DNA from: CBDCYS01 sp965226245
GTDB lineage: Bacteria > Acidobacteriota > Terriglobia > Bryobacterales > UBA6623
Assembly (NCBI GenBank): GCA_965226245.1
Contig: CBDDCL010000001.1
Span: 1-49,828 of the forward strand
DNA: 49,828 bases
Direction of reading: 5' to 3'
The notes under the pieces are model-generated. The model was given only the letters and a program-made list of their open reading frames with translations, had not been told where the DNA came from and did no database searches. Shown here piece after piece: positions 19,583 through 27,888 of the stretch (positions are counted from its first letter, which is position 1; each line of letters begins with the position of its first letter). The position numbers and the translations under genes are program-made.

Positions 19583-20653
19583 CTATCTGTCTGGTCCCGC
19601 GTCTCGTTCGTGTTCCTGTGCTTTCGCTTTTGCCTGCGGGCTGGGAGCGTGGCTGATCTGCGGCCCGGCTTCGTGGGAGTACTTCTGGGCCAGTTCTTCA
19701 TGCTTCTTTTCTTGTTCGGCTTCGCGTTCTCTCACCGGCTGTACTAGATAATCTGATATCTTCTCCGCCTCCGCTGCCGCGTGGTAAATCTCGCGTGGCT
19801 CCTTGTTCAGCACCTTGATCCAGTTATCAACGTAGGCCGCGCCGCGTGAGCCGTCATGGCCTACTCCTAACTTCTGGCCCGTCATCATGGCGCTGATCTC
19901 CGCCCGCAGTTCTTCGCGGGCGTAGGCTTCGCTGCCGAAGCCAGCCGCAACTCCTTCTTGCAGCGATTTGCGATCCAGGCGGCTTTCATGTCCGCTGGCA
20001 TGCCCCAGTTCGTGAAGCGCCGTCTGGTAGTAGCCGGTGGCCGACGCAAACTGTCCGCGTTCAGGCAGCGTTATTCGATCCGTGTCCAGGCTGTAGCTGG
20101 CTTGATCTCCGGGAATGTGGTTGATCTTGACGCCGCTCTCTCGAATCGCAGTCTCCGCTTTCTCGTGCGCCTTCCACTCCGGCGGGGCTTCCGCCGACCG
20201 CTCCGGCAGTTTCAGCCTCTCGGTTTGATCGGCGTTGAACACCGTGTACTGCCGCACGACGGGATGGTTGCGTTGATACTCCTCATAGACCGCCTTGCCG
20301 TCCTTGTCCTTCAACGGCTTTCCGCCCTCGTCTTTCGCGGCGATGCGGGCGCGGTCGGTGTAATACAGCACCTTCGTTCCGCGTTCCCCTTTGCGGACGT
20401 GGCCGCCCAGGGCCTCGATCTGCTTGTAGGTTCCCCAGCGGTTGTCGCTGTGGCCCTGACGGATGCCCCTGCTCATCAGGTAAAGGCTGTTGCCGCGTGT
20501 GTAGGGTTTGCCGGTCGACAGGTTCTCCGGCATACCTTGCTCCCCCGGCTTCCACGGTTTCTGCCAGGGTGCGACACCCTTTTTGATCTGCTCTATGAGT
20601 TCGTCTGCAACTTTGCGGACGTATTGTTCGGAGCGGTCCTGATTTTTAGCCAT
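19583..20653 (-). CDS. ardC: ArdC-like antirestriction protein / zincin metallopeptidase
   Basis: This encodes 356 residues. The N-terminal ArdC ssDNA-binding domain spans ~1-140 (APWQKPWKPG … YTRGNSLYLM … WGTYKQIEALGGHVRKGERG). A metallopeptidase domain follows, with the zinc motif HELGHASGH (~216-224) and a downstream Glu helix (REELRAEISAMM, ~251). ArdC proteins coat incoming single-stranded plasmid DNA and protect it from host restriction, which fits a region dense in restriction genes. The C-terminus is a charged, repetitive tail. The gene is intact. A shortened copy of its start lies upstream at 20927-21028. Confidence 0.88.
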   Translation of the reverse strand: MAKNQDRSEQYVRKVADELIEQIKKGVAPWQKPWKPGEQGMPENLSTGKPYTRGNSLYLMSRGIRQGHSDNRWGTYKQIEALGGHVRKGERGTKVLYYTDRARIAAKDEGGKPLKDKDGKAVYEEYQRNHPVVRQYTVFNADQTERLKLPERSAEAPPEWKAHEKAETAIRESGVKINHIPGDQASYSLDTDRITLPERGQFASATGYYQTALHELGHASGHESRLDRKSLQEGVAAGFGSEAYAREELRAEISAMMTGQKLGVGHDGSRGAAYVDNWIKVLNKEPREIYHAAAEAEKISDYLVQPVREREAEQEKKHEELAQKYSHEAGPQISHAPSPQAKAKAQEHERDAGPDR

Positions 20654-20655
20654 GA

Positions 20656-20847
20656 TTATCGGTAGGCGTCCTTGTGCGCCTCGATGATGTCTCCCAGCTC
20701 CCCTACGTCCTCGAAGCTCAAGCCGATCTTCTCGCCCAGCTCGCGGGTCACCTCAATGGGGTGGCCTTGCTTCAGCGCCTCGTGAAAGTCGTCCTCGGTT
20801 TCGACCGTCAGGTACTTCTCGTCGTTTTCGTTCTCTTCGTGAATCAT
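20656..20847 (-). CDS. Small acidic protein upstream of ardC
   Basis: This encodes 63 residues (MIHEENENDEKYLTVETEDD…GLSFEDVGELGDIIEAHKDA). It is highly acidic, suggestive of a DNA mimic or a partner of ArdC, though that is speculation. It begins at ATG 20847 and ends 2 bp before ardC. A second copy with an internal in-frame deletion lies at 21028-21120. Confidence 0.6.
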   Translation of the reverse strand: MIHEENENDEKYLTVETEDDFHEALKQGHPIEVTRELGEKIGLSFEDVGELGDIIEAHKDAYR

Positions 20848-20926
20848 GATTGCTGCCTCATTTCTGCATCTCTGGGCCGATCCTTTTCGCTCCGTCGCGC
20901 CCGCCACTCCAGCACAGGATGCAAAC

Positions 20927-21028
20927 CTAGGGTTCCTGCCACGGCACAACACCCGCCTTGCTCTGTTCCATGATCTCGTCTGCAACTTGGCGGACGTATC
21001 GTTCGGAGCGGTCCTGATTATTTGCCAT
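20927..21028 (-). pseudogene. 33-residue truncated duplicate of the ardC start
   Basis: It reads MANNQDRSERYVRQVADEIM… and stops at TAG after WQEP, aligning with the first ~33 residues of ArdC (MAKNQDRSEQYVRKVADELI…PWQKP). The ATG overlaps the stop of the upstream mini-gene (TAATG). It belongs to a degenerate tandem duplication. Confidence 0.7.
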
Positions 21029-21120
21029 TATCGGTAGGCGTCCTTGTGCGCCTCGGGAATATCGTCCTCGGTTTCGACCGTCAGATACTTCTCGACCCCT
21101 TCGTTCTCTTCTCGAATCAT
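21028..21120 (-). pseudogene. 30-residue in-frame-deleted duplicate of the small acidic gene
   Basis: It reads MIREENEGVEKYLTVETEDD then jumps to IPEAHKDAYR, matching both ends of the 63-residue protein at 20656-20847 with the middle 33 residues removed in frame. The frame is still open from ATG to TAA. Confidence 0.7.
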
Positions 21121-21130
21121 GCTTGCTGCC

Positions 21131-21577
21131 TCATTGCCGTCTCTCTGGGCCGATTCTCTTCACGCCCACGTGCCCGCCACGCCCGCACAGGATGCAAACG
21201 GGCCGGAAGGCATCTTGGAGCCGCTCAACCCGGGCCCGATCTTGCAATTTGTCCGCCAACGGCGTGCTCCTTCCCGTTTCTCTCAGTGGCTCCACGATCT
21301 TGACCGATCCGCCATTGCCGGCGGAAGTATGATCTGTCACGCCCTTCAGGCGGCAGCGTTCCCGGTAGGCCCGTTGGCGGTCGCGGTGATCGAGCAGGGC
21401 TTCCTTGCTTTCCCGGTAGAGGATGTTGGCAAGCCGCAGCTGTTCCGTCCGCGCTTTATCCCGGCAGCTGTCCCCGCAGTAGACCTGCCCCCGGTAGCAG
21501 GAACTGCAGATGTAAAACACCAACCCGCAGTCCGGCCAGCGGCAAGTCAACTGCCGTAACACCACTTTTCTGGCCAT
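21131..21577 (-). CDS. Cys-rich zinc-binding protein at the head of the conjugation operon
   Basis: This encodes 148 residues from ATG 21577 (MARKVVLRQLTCRWPDC). A Cys cluster (CRWPDCGLVFYICSSCYRGQ, then VYCGDSCR) resembles a small treble-clef/zinc-ribbon. A basic helical region follows (RDRQRAYRERCRLKGV), and a second CxxC (CILCGRGGH) lies near the C-terminus. Proteins with this CxxC…RGQ.YC…CR pattern and Arg/Gln-rich helices occur beside mobile elements; function is unknown. A GTG at 21601 is an alternative start. Confidence 0.6.
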   Translation of the reverse strand: MARKVVLRQLTCRWPDCGLVFYICSSCYRGQVYCGDSCRDKARTEQLRLANILYRESKEALLDHRDRQRAYRERCRLKGVTDHTSAGNGGSVKIVEPLRETGRSTPLADKLQDRARVERLQDAFRPVCILCGRGGHVGVKRIGPERRQ

Positions 21578-21664
21578 CGCACCCCGCACGGGCGTGGACA
21601 ACTGCTCTGTCGTGGAACTCTGGCTGTGCTGTGGTCGTGACCTCTAAGCGGGGCCGCCATGAAG

Positions 21665-21696
21665 AAAACCCCGATCGTTAGGGCGATCGGGGTTTT
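21665..21696. terminator. Strong bidirectional terminator
   Basis: The arms AAAACCCCGATCG and CGATCGGGGTTTT form a perfect 13-bp stem with a 6-base loop and A/T tracts on both sides, so it can terminate in both directions. It isolates the conjugation operon from the region to the right. Confidence 0.9.
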
Positions 21697-22111
21697 CACT
21701 TTTCCACCTTCGGCTCTGCCTTGCCGGAGCCTCGGCAAACCGCAGCGACGCAGAGGACTTCATCTCTCGCTAGCGGCATTCATCTGAAAAACCGTAGGTT
21801 CCGGTGCGTGCCTGCGCTGAGTCGATCTTCTTCACTTCAACACGCTCTCCGCTTTGAGCTGCGCATCGGAAATGCTTGCCGGAACCGGCGGGAATGAGGG
21901 TTATTGATGGGAGTTATGTGTATTGCCGTTTGCCGCCGCGCCTGGCGCGAGCAGGGCCGCTTTGCTAAGCCCTGGTTCACGACACCACGGCGAAGGGCCG
22001 CGGCCGCTGCTTGCCCGTATCAACGATAAGGAGTGGTAACGGATGGCCGGAACTGTCGCCGCACTTCGAGGACTCAGTCCGTTTCGGTGGATCCCCGCGC
22101 CTTCCCGGCGC
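21697..22111. other. Intergenic region with a possible gene remnant
   Basis: On the minus strand, bases ~21769-21897 read ITLIPAGSGKHFRCAAQSGE…KIDSAQARTGTYGFSDECR and a stop, a protein-like tail with no start codon. The rest shows no coding signal. It should contain the promoter of the operon starting at 21577, but no clear -35/-10 pair stands out. Confidence 0.35.
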
Positions 22112-23641
22112 TCACTGCGCGGCAGCATCCACTTCCCCCGGAGGCAAGGAAGAGAACACCGGATCGGCTTCGTTATTCAGCGACAGACTGACGATGGGCT
22201 CCGTGGAGGTGACTTCGAGCGATCCGCTAAAGCTCGTGAGATCAAACAGGTCCACCATATTCTGGGCATCATGCCCGTTGGGCAACAGGGTCTTGTCGAC
22301 GCTGGCCAGCACCTCCCCATCCGCGTCCTTGGCAGTAAAGGTGACGAAGGCCGTTGTTGTGTCGGATGGGTTGGCATAGGCTACCCCGCTCCCATACTTC
22401 CCTTCTCCCTGTTCGGCAAAGGTGACAAACCGGGTTGCCGGAACGTTTGTGGCATTGACCCCGGCTTCTGCCGTGGGTGCCCCTCCCTCAAACTGGCGAT
22501 ATAAGAGGCTGGCCTTCACCGGCCCGGAGCAGTTGGCCCGAGCCCAGCCTGGCGCAAGAGAAGCGTTCAGGTCCACGTTGGTCTCCTGGTGAACGGATCC
22601 CCCTGGCGGCAGAACGTCGGTCCGGCTGACAACCGTTCCTTGATCCGCAAACGAGACCATCAGGGGAGTTCCGTGATCGGAGATGAAATCGGTTTGGCAG
22701 TTCACCTCCTCCGGGGAGTAGTTGATATAGGTAATCGTGGTTTGCCAACTCGCTCCCACGGCAAGATGAGGGACGTAATAGATCGGACCTCCCGACGTGA
22801 GCCCGTCGCCGCATGAGACAGTACGGCTCGGGGCTGAGTTGAGCATCGCCTGCAAGACATCTCGCTCGTCCGGATTCACAGAGAGGCCGTACTTCTGCTT
22901 GACGGCCACAATGCGGGCCGCGAACCAGCCGCGGTTTTCTGGTGGCTCCCACTCGCCCGCGTCAAGGTCGGATTTTTGGCTACGGTTTACGGTTGGATCG
23001 GCAATCGTCAGATTGTCTATGTCCCCGGCGAAGGTTCGGAACTGCGATTCCGCAAGGCCGGAATCATATGCTTCCGCCAGCGCGACAATGTGCTCGATAT
23101 CCGTGGCTGCGGTTCCATCAGCCTGGATATCAAATAATGTGCAGGTGTACGGTGTGTACACCTGCCCGTCGGACTTGGGCAGTGCGTCGATGATTTCGTC
23201 TTCCAGCGAACTGTAAGCCGAACCAAAGGCGGCCCGGTCATAGCCTACACGGGTGCCTTCCTCGCAGACCGGCAAGCCCATCCACGTTGGGGACCCGGCT
23301 GGACACTCTCGTGCGCTCGGGGTCGGAGTTGGCGTTATGGTCGAACCGGCACTGGGCACGTAACCGCTCGGGTTTGGCGTGCTTTCGCACGATATGCCAT
23401 CGTTATCGGTGTCACTGGACCTCTGTCTTTCCAGCCATTCGTAGATCACGCCGGTTCCGTCCCGGTTGTCTCGGTAGGCTGGAAGTTTCAAACCTCCGTC
23501 CCGGCCACGAGCTTCCGTGCAAGTCAGATCGCCGTTCCCATTGAGATCCCAGTACGAAAAATCGTCCTTCGTTTGCGCCTGCGCGGCCAGCGCCAAAACA
23601 ACAGTCGCTGTCGCTACCCCACCGATCACTGTAATTCGCAT
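22112..23641 (-). CDS. Secreted HNH nuclease with Excalibur-like domain and unknown C-terminal domain
   Basis: This encodes 509 residues. It has a signal peptide (MRITVIGGVATATVVLALAA), then an Excalibur/EF-hand-like calcium region (DLNGNGDLTCTEARG, and DTDNDGISCES near residue 85), a Pro/Thr linker and an HNH domain at ~125-270 (TDIEHIVALAEAYDSGLAES, DIDNLTIADPTVNRSQKSDL, then a W-rich end). From ~280 to the end comes a beta-rich domain (YYVPHLAVGASWQTTITYIN … QEGKYGSGVAYANPSD-like) seen in cell-surface or secreted proteins of environmental bacteria. It is probably an extracellular DNA-cutting enzyme. The end is complete. A second, separate HNH fragment of the same family lies at 41450-41893. 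Confidence 0.75.
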   Translation of the reverse strand: MRITVIGGVATATVVLALAAQAQTKDDFSYWDLNGNGDLTCTEARGRDGGLKLPAYRDNRDGTGVIYEWLERQRSSDTDNDGISCESTPNPSGYVPSAGSTITPTPTPSARECPAGSPTWMGLPVCEEGTRVGYDRAAFGSAYSSLEDEIIDALPKSDGQVYTPYTCTLFDIQADGTAATDIEHIVALAEAYDSGLAESQFRTFAGDIDNLTIADPTVNRSQKSDLDAGEWEPPENRGWFAARIVAVKQKYGLSVNPDERDVLQAMLNSAPSRTVSCGDGLTSGGPIYYVPHLAVGASWQTTITYINYSPEEVNCQTDFISDHGTPLMVSFADQGTVVSRTDVLPPGGSVHQETNVDLNASLAPGWARANCSGPVKASLLYRQFEGGAPTAEAGVNATNVPATRFVTFAEQGEGKYGSGVAYANPSDTTTAFVTFTAKDADGEVLASVDKTLLPNGHDAQNMVDLFDLTSFSGSLEVTSTEPIVSLSLNNEADPVFSSLPPGEVDAAAQ

Positions 23642-23717
23642 AATTGTTGTATCTCCTCCCCCTTCGGTGTACTCCTCCCTGCCCAGGCCGGTGGCTGCCG
23701 ATCAGGTGTTTAGCAAT

Positions 23718-24552
23718 GATGAGGCGCTGTTGCATGATTCAACTGCGCCGCGAGTGGGGGCGTTTTTCCACCTTCTCGTTCAGGACACCACAGCGCAGGA
23801 TTTCGGCCTACCCAGCTCGGCCATCCGGTTGAGGATGTGACACCCGATCGTGGCTTCTCTCCTTTGTGCCTTGCCGTGCCTCGCCTTCAATCCGCCTCCG
23901 AGCACGGACTTGTATCGGAAGAAGCTGTTTTCAACGCGCGCCTGCTGTCGGTAGCCCGACTCCTTCTGCCACTCTTGTCGCCCGACCTGGCGAATCCTCT
24001 CAAGAGCCGTGTCACGCTGCACCCATGGGCCGTCCGTTGGCCCCGCCGACACCGCAGAGCGACGAGGGGGAATCACAATCACGACGTTCTCTGTACCGGC
24101 CGCGCTGAGTTGATCGTAGACTGACCTGTGGTCGTAGGCTCCGTCTGCGGTGAAACGCCGGATGGGAACCTCGATTGTGTCGAGAAGAGCAGGGAGTGTG
24201 GAGGCGTCGTCCCGGCTGCTCGCTGTGAGTTCGGCCGCCACAATGAACCCCTCGGCATCCACCCCGATGTGCAGCTTCCGCCAATCCCGGCGTTTCTTTG
24301 ATGCCTTGTGCTTGTGCGCGTTCCATTCGCCGCAACCCAGAATCTTCAGCCCTGTGGAATCGACGATCAAGTCGATCGGGCCGTCGTAGGATCGGGTCAG
24401 GGGCGGCACCGCAACGATTTGGTTCCGGCGCGAGAGTGTGGTGTGGTCCGGGGCCTTGAGGTTGAGGCCCATCAAGCGGAGCAGCGAGTCCAGGAACCCC
24501 TCGGTCTGGCGGAGCGGCAGGCTGAAGACGACCCGCAGCGTCAACGCGGTGA
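23718..24552 (-). mobile_element. Truncated IS5-family insertion element
   Basis: The minus strand from ~24548 to 23780 encodes an IS5-type DDE transposase lacking its N-terminus. It runs LTLRVVFSLPLRQTEGFLDS…DHTTLSRRNQ, then IDLIVDSTGLKI (first D), FTADGAYDH (second D) and the C-terminal VENSFFRYKSVLGGGLK (E). It ends IGCHILNRMAELGRP. Downstream, GGCGCTGTTGCATGATTCAA near 23725 looks like the terminal inverted repeat at this end. The other end is missing because it is joined to a repA fragment at ~24550. The element is immobile by itself. The 5' part of the longer open frame (to 24760) is antisense of repA. Confidence 0.8.
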
Positions 24553-25057
24553 ATTGGTTCCGATCGGTGATGTCCTCTCCGATCTGGGCGGGCCGGTGAA
24601 GGCGATCCGCGAAGCCTCGCCCCAGGCGTTGCACCACTTCACCCGCTTCGATCAGGTGAACCAGCTTGTCGGGGCCAGCGAAGCGGACCCCGACCTGGGT
24701 TTCATGGCCCGGATGATGGCGCTGTGCTCCCTGCCCCGCACCAACCCCGGCAACCGGCATCAGTACAAGCGCGTCAACGGACCGTACAAGCTAGTCATGA
24801 TCGCGGGGGCTGACAACAAGCTCCCTTACGGCAACCTGCCCCGATTATTGGTTGCCTGGGTGTGTACCGAGGCCGTGCGCACACAGTCCCGCGAGCTGGT
24901 CCTGGGTTCTTCGCTTTCCGAGTTCATGGGCAAGCTGGGCATGGATTCCATCGGCGGCGCTCGGACCCGCCTCCGCAATCAGATGAGGCGGCTCTTTAAC
25001 GCTCATGTCCAGTTGGTCTATGAGGACAAGCTGGGGGAGGCCCCCCGATCTCTATGA
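24549..25057 (+). pseudogene. RepA-type plasmid replication protein, truncated at both ends
   Basis: It reads ELVPIGDVLSDLGGPVKAIR, MARMMALCSLPRTNPGNRHQ, YKRVNGPYKLVMIAG, LPYGNLPRLLVAWVCTEAVR and SLSEFMGKLGMDSIGGARTR, the hallmark segments of the plasmid RepA_C family. The first few codons are lost at the IS5 junction (~24550), and the end stops early after QLVYEDKLGEAPRSL, about half the usual length. A fragment with the missing kind of N-terminus (MARKRDGLVPIGQALADLDG) lies at 32201-32344. This is a second, dead replicon beside the intact repA at 25535. Confidence 0.75.
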
Positions 25058-25360
25058 TGGACTGGACCCCACCCCCGCCGCTAGCGTGCTCGCTTACACC
25101 GATTCATGCACCAACGCCGTGTTTGGGAGAACCTCTTGTGTAGTTCTTCTGTCTGGTCGGTTGGCAACGGCTGTTCGGGTATGGGCATGAAATTGCAGTT
25201 TTCCCCCTTCTAAGGGAAGATTTTTTCGGTCTTCGGTGCGGTCTAGCTTCATAACTTCATTTAAAGGAATGAAGGTATTGGGTGCGGTTCTTGCTTTTCT
25301 TGTTCCGAGGAAATTTCCACTTGATAGTGGTTGAGGCCGGGCTCTTTGTGGGAAACGCAG
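25058..25360. other. AT-rich intergenic region next to the origin
   Basis: No gene is visible. The right part is AT-richer than the window and carries the ATGAAG-type repeat at 25246-25275 (CTTCATAACTTCATTTAAAG, then GAATGAAGG), shared with the rep/par intergenic regions. Confidence 0.45.
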
Positions 25361-25532
25361 TTTTCCACAAAAGCACGCGCCCTAATTACAGGATATCTAT
25401 AGGTATCTGAACTATAGGCTTGTGTGACAAACTGCACGTGGTTTTCCCGAGTCGAACGGGACAAACTGCACGTGATAGGCGTGACAAACTGCACGTGGAT
25501 AGGCTGCTGTATTCACAGGCCTTCTGTGGAAA
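25361..25532. other. oriV: Vegetative replication origin with three iterons and two DnaA boxes
   Basis: GACAAACTGCACGTG occurs three times as a direct repeat at 25426-25440, 25460-25474 and 25483-25497 (starts 34 and 23 bp apart). DnaA-box-like TTTTCCACA lies at 25361-25369 and its complement TGTGGAAAA at 25524-25532, one on each side. The cluster is directly downstream of the repA stop. RepA would bind the iterons. The repeats themselves are certain; the origin role is inferred from the arrangement. Confidence 0.8.
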
Positions 25533-25534
25533 AC

Positions 25535-26497
25535 TCATCCCCCCCTGGCGATCTGCTTCGGCGCGATTGGTGGCCGGGAATGGTAGAGCTTTAGGCCCCG
25601 TTCGTCGGCCTCCACCCTTGCGCCCGGATACTGCGTCTCGACCATCTTGAGGGTCTTCAGGAAGACGCGCCGGAAGAACCTGATCTGTTTGTAGCCCTGC
25701 CCGAACTGGAGCTGGGCCGAGGTCCAGGGGACGAAGGCCGGGGCCTTCGACGGGACGCGGACCAGGCGCTGCGCCAGCCACTTGTAGATGTCGAGGGCGA
25801 GCGCATTGTGCTGGAGCGCCGCAATAGCCCGGGGGTCCAGCGGGACGGCGTGCTTGATGAGGGTGTTGTAGTATTTCTCGCTCAGCTCGACGTAGGAGGG
25901 CCAGAGGGTGCGCTGCCGGTCGTCCTTGGGGTACCAGAGCTCGAAGCCGCTCACGATCGGGACATTCGCCTGCTGGGGCGGCGTGCGGCCGTCCGAGGAA
26001 AACAGGCGGAAGGTGGCGTTGCTGATGGCGGCGGACTGCGCCCGGAATTTCCGTAGCTCGGGTCCGGTCGGGTTCCTGCCCTGCAGGCCCTTCACAAAAG
26101 CGGTCATGCTGTCCCGAATGTCGATCATGCGGGATTGCTTCAGGACCGCCTCGGTGTCGAGGTGGATCATGATGATACGGGCCTTGGGGCCGAAGGGCAG
26201 CGGAAGATCTACCCAGGTGTTCTCGTCCGGGTTGAAGGTGCGCCCCGCCTCGACCGAGATATGGACGTAGCCGTTGCTGCGCTCCCATACCCGCTCCTCG
26301 ACCTCGCGATATGGCAAAGCGGTCTGGCAGAAAACGGTGTGGTGGTAGGCGATTTCGTGGTCGTCCTGCCCTGCGTTGATAGCAACGGAGGCTTCGACCA
26401 TGCGCATTGTATGGGGGCTGGGCGGGCGGAACTGGACCGGACCCTTGCGCATGATATCGCCGATGGGCTGCAGCCCCTTCTCTTCGTCTTTGGCCAT
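25535..26497 (-). CDS. repA: Plasmid replication initiator RepA
   Basis: This encodes 320 residues and belongs to the plasmid-encoded RepA_C family. It starts MAKDEEKGLQPIGDIMRKGP and contains EASVAINAGQDDHEIAYHHT, MIHLDTEAVLKQSRMIDIRD, FELWYPKDDRQRTLWPSYVE, LALDIYKWLAQRLVRVPSK and GYKQIRFFRRVFLKTLKMVE. It would bind the adjacent iterons and open the origin. It lies just downstream of parG-parA on the same strand, so rep and par may share a transcript. It shares the LxPIGD(I/V)(M/L) start with the broken repA fragments. It appears intact. Confidence 0.8.
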   Translation of the reverse strand: MAKDEEKGLQPIGDIMRKGPVQFRPPSPHTMRMVEASVAINAGQDDHEIAYHHTVFCQTALPYREVEERVWERSNGYVHISVEAGRTFNPDENTWVDLPLPFGPKARIIMIHLDTEAVLKQSRMIDIRDSMTAFVKGLQGRNPTGPELRKFRAQSAAISNATFRLFSSDGRTPPQQANVPIVSGFELWYPKDDRQRTLWPSYVELSEKYYNTLIKHAVPLDPRAIAALQHNALALDIYKWLAQRLVRVPSKAPAFVPWTSAQLQFGQGYKQIRFFRRVFLKTLKMVETQYPGARVEADERGLKLYHSRPPIAPKQIARGG

Positions 26498-26540
26498 GCC
26501 GTCTCCTTCCCCTTCAAATAAAGTTATGAAGCTTTGAACC

Positions 26541-26792
26541 TTACTTCACTTCTTCAGGGAACCGTTTTTCCAGAAGCTCAGTTACCACGTCTTTCATTTC
26601 CCTGCCCTCCATCGCGCAGCGTGCTTTCACGCGGGCGCGGAGCGCCTTGGGGATTTCGACATTCAGGCGGGCGGTTTCTTCCTTCCCCCCGCTCACGAAT
26701 TTGTCGAGGTCGGCGTCGGCAGGGCCGCCGGAGGGCGCTTTTATCGAGCTCGGGCGTTGTCCCCAACTGGTTTTAGCTGTTGGCTGCGACAT
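26541..26792 (-). CDS. parG: ParG-like ribbon-helix-helix partition protein
   Basis: This encodes 83 residues with a flexible N-terminus (MSQPTAKTSWGQRPSSIKAP) and a C-terminal ribbon-helix-helix (TARLNVEIPKALRARVKARC … MKDVVTELLEKRF). Its ATG lies 20 bases inside the end of parA. The size, layout and parA overlap match ParF/ParG-type modules, in which ParG binds the centromere and represses the operon. Repeats in the nearby intergenic regions are likely binding sites. Confidence 0.75.
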   Translation of the reverse strand: MSQPTAKTSWGQRPSSIKAPSGGPADADLDKFVSGGKEETARLNVEIPKALRARVKARCAMEGREMKDVVTELLEKRFPEEVK

Positions 26793-27459
26793 TCAATGGC
26801 TCCTTCGTGGCTTGGTGGCTGTGATTGATGGCGGCGACGATCTCCGCCATCAAGGCTCGGATTTCTTCCGCGGCGGGGCCGTGCGGCTCGGTTTCGAGCG
26901 CGGTCATGCCGCGGCGCGCCGCCTTGGCGTATTCCTGTCGGTTGCGGATGGCGGTATGGCAGGTCGGAAACGGGCGCTTCCCGAGTGCCTCCTGGACTTC
27001 ATTGCCCAGCGTGGTGTTCAGGATCAGGCGGTTGACCAGAAAACGGGTAATGAGGTCGGGCTTGATGGACGCGCATTCGTCGATGATCTCTTCCACGTCC
27101 TCGGCCGCCCAGATGTCGAAGGGCGACGGCTGCACGGGGATGATGACGAAGTCGCTGGCGACGATGGCGGAACGGGAGATCTTGTTCACGCGCGGCGGGC
27201 CGTCGATGACGACCCATTCGTAATCGAGGCTGATGGGGGCCAGCTCCCGGTGCAGCGTGTCCTTGGGCAGGCCGACGACGGGAAACCGCGCGGGTGTGCC
27301 TTCGATATCGCGCTGCGCCGACCAGTCGAGCGCGGAGCCCTGCGGGTCCGCATCGACAAGCAGCACCTTGTGGCCCTGGGCGAGCGCCGTGGCCAGGTGG
27401 ACGCTGAGCGTTGTCTTGCCGACGCCGCCTTTCTGGTTTAAGAGGGCAATGATGGGCAT
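26773..27459 (-). CDS. parA: ParA/ParF-type partition ATPase
   Basis: This encodes 228 residues, starting MPIIALLNQKGGVGKTTLSV with a deviant Walker A (KGGVGKTT, residues ~10-17). Next come the Walker A' (LLVDADPQGSALDW) and Walker B (YEWVVIDGPPRV). There is no N-terminal DNA-binding domain, as expected for small ParF-type enzymes. It positions plasmid copies with ParG. The promoter region between it and the divergent gene at 27532 holds ATGAAG-type repeats. Confidence 0.9.
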   Translation of the reverse strand: MPIIALLNQKGGVGKTTLSVHLATALAQGHKVLLVDADPQGSALDWSAQRDIEGTPARFPVVGLPKDTLHRELAPISLDYEWVVIDGPPRVNKISRSAIVASDFVIIPVQPSPFDIWAAEDVEEIIDECASIKPDLITRFLVNRLILNTTLGNEVQEALGKRPFPTCHTAIRNRQEYAKAARRGMTALETEPHGPAAEEIRALMAEIVAAINHSHQATKEPLNVAANS

Positions 27460-27531
27460 GAGACTCCTTTCGAGGTTGGCTTCGTAGCTTCATTGGTTCA
27501 TTGCTTCAAATTATCCTATGAAGGTTTGAAA

Positions 27532-27888
27532 ATGGCAAGGTGGATTGTGTGCGGGGAGTCTTTCATAATCGGCGACGTGGTCCGGTGGGCGGAGCCCGTT
27601 TGGATGGAGAAGGGCAAGCGAAAAAAGAAGGTTATCAAAGTGGGCACGCGCCGGGTGATCGCCGAGGTGCGGAACGCGAACCCGAAGGACTGGATTGATC
27701 TGTCCGTTCTGAAATGCGAGAGTCTGGCTAATCTTCAGGCCCGTGTGTTGGAGCCATATCCGAAAGGGGAGCTTCTGCGGCGGAAGAGAAAGACGATAGG
27801 GCGCGGCGGAGGCGAGCGGATGGTATGGAGCGACGAGCGCGCCCGCGAGATGGTGACGAGCAAGTTCCTCGGTGTGCCGAGGCAGTGA
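27532..27888 (+). CDS. Conserved plasmid protein of unknown function
   Basis: This encodes 118 residues from ATG 27532 (MARWIVCGESFIIGDVVRWA). It is basic, with a Lys-rich middle (MEKGKRKKKVIKVGTRRVIA), and ends KFLGVPRQ. The amino-acid pattern and position look genuine: it is divergent from parA with repeats in the 72-bp gap. I recognise no family. Possibly it is a plasmid stability or regulatory protein. Confidence 0.6.
   Translation: MARWIVCGESFIIGDVVRWAEPVWMEKGKRKKKVIKVGTRRVIAEVRNANPKDWIDLSVLKCESLANLQARVLEPYPKGELLRRKRKTIGRGGGERMVWSDERAREMVTSKFLGVPRQ

Larger units (their letters stand above)
20590..21195. repeat. Degenerate tandem duplication covering three gene ends
   Basis: The unit 20590-20925 (start of ardC, the small acidic gene, and a stretch matching the end of the zinc-cluster gene) is repeated at 20968-21195 with about 85-90 percent similarity judged by eye. 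In the second copy about 110 bp (equivalent to 20690-20800) is deleted. Both copies keep the sequence TCGGTAGGCGTCCTTGTGCG. Confidence 0.75.

Noticed and set aside
24308..24548. N-terminal part of an apparent 249-residue protein continuing into repA
   Set aside because: This part is the reverse strand of the IS5 transposase; only the segment after ~24549 is RepA.
25386..26288. A 300-codon minus-strand frame overlapping repA
   Set aside because: Arg/Pro/His-rich out-of-frame reading of the RepA gene.
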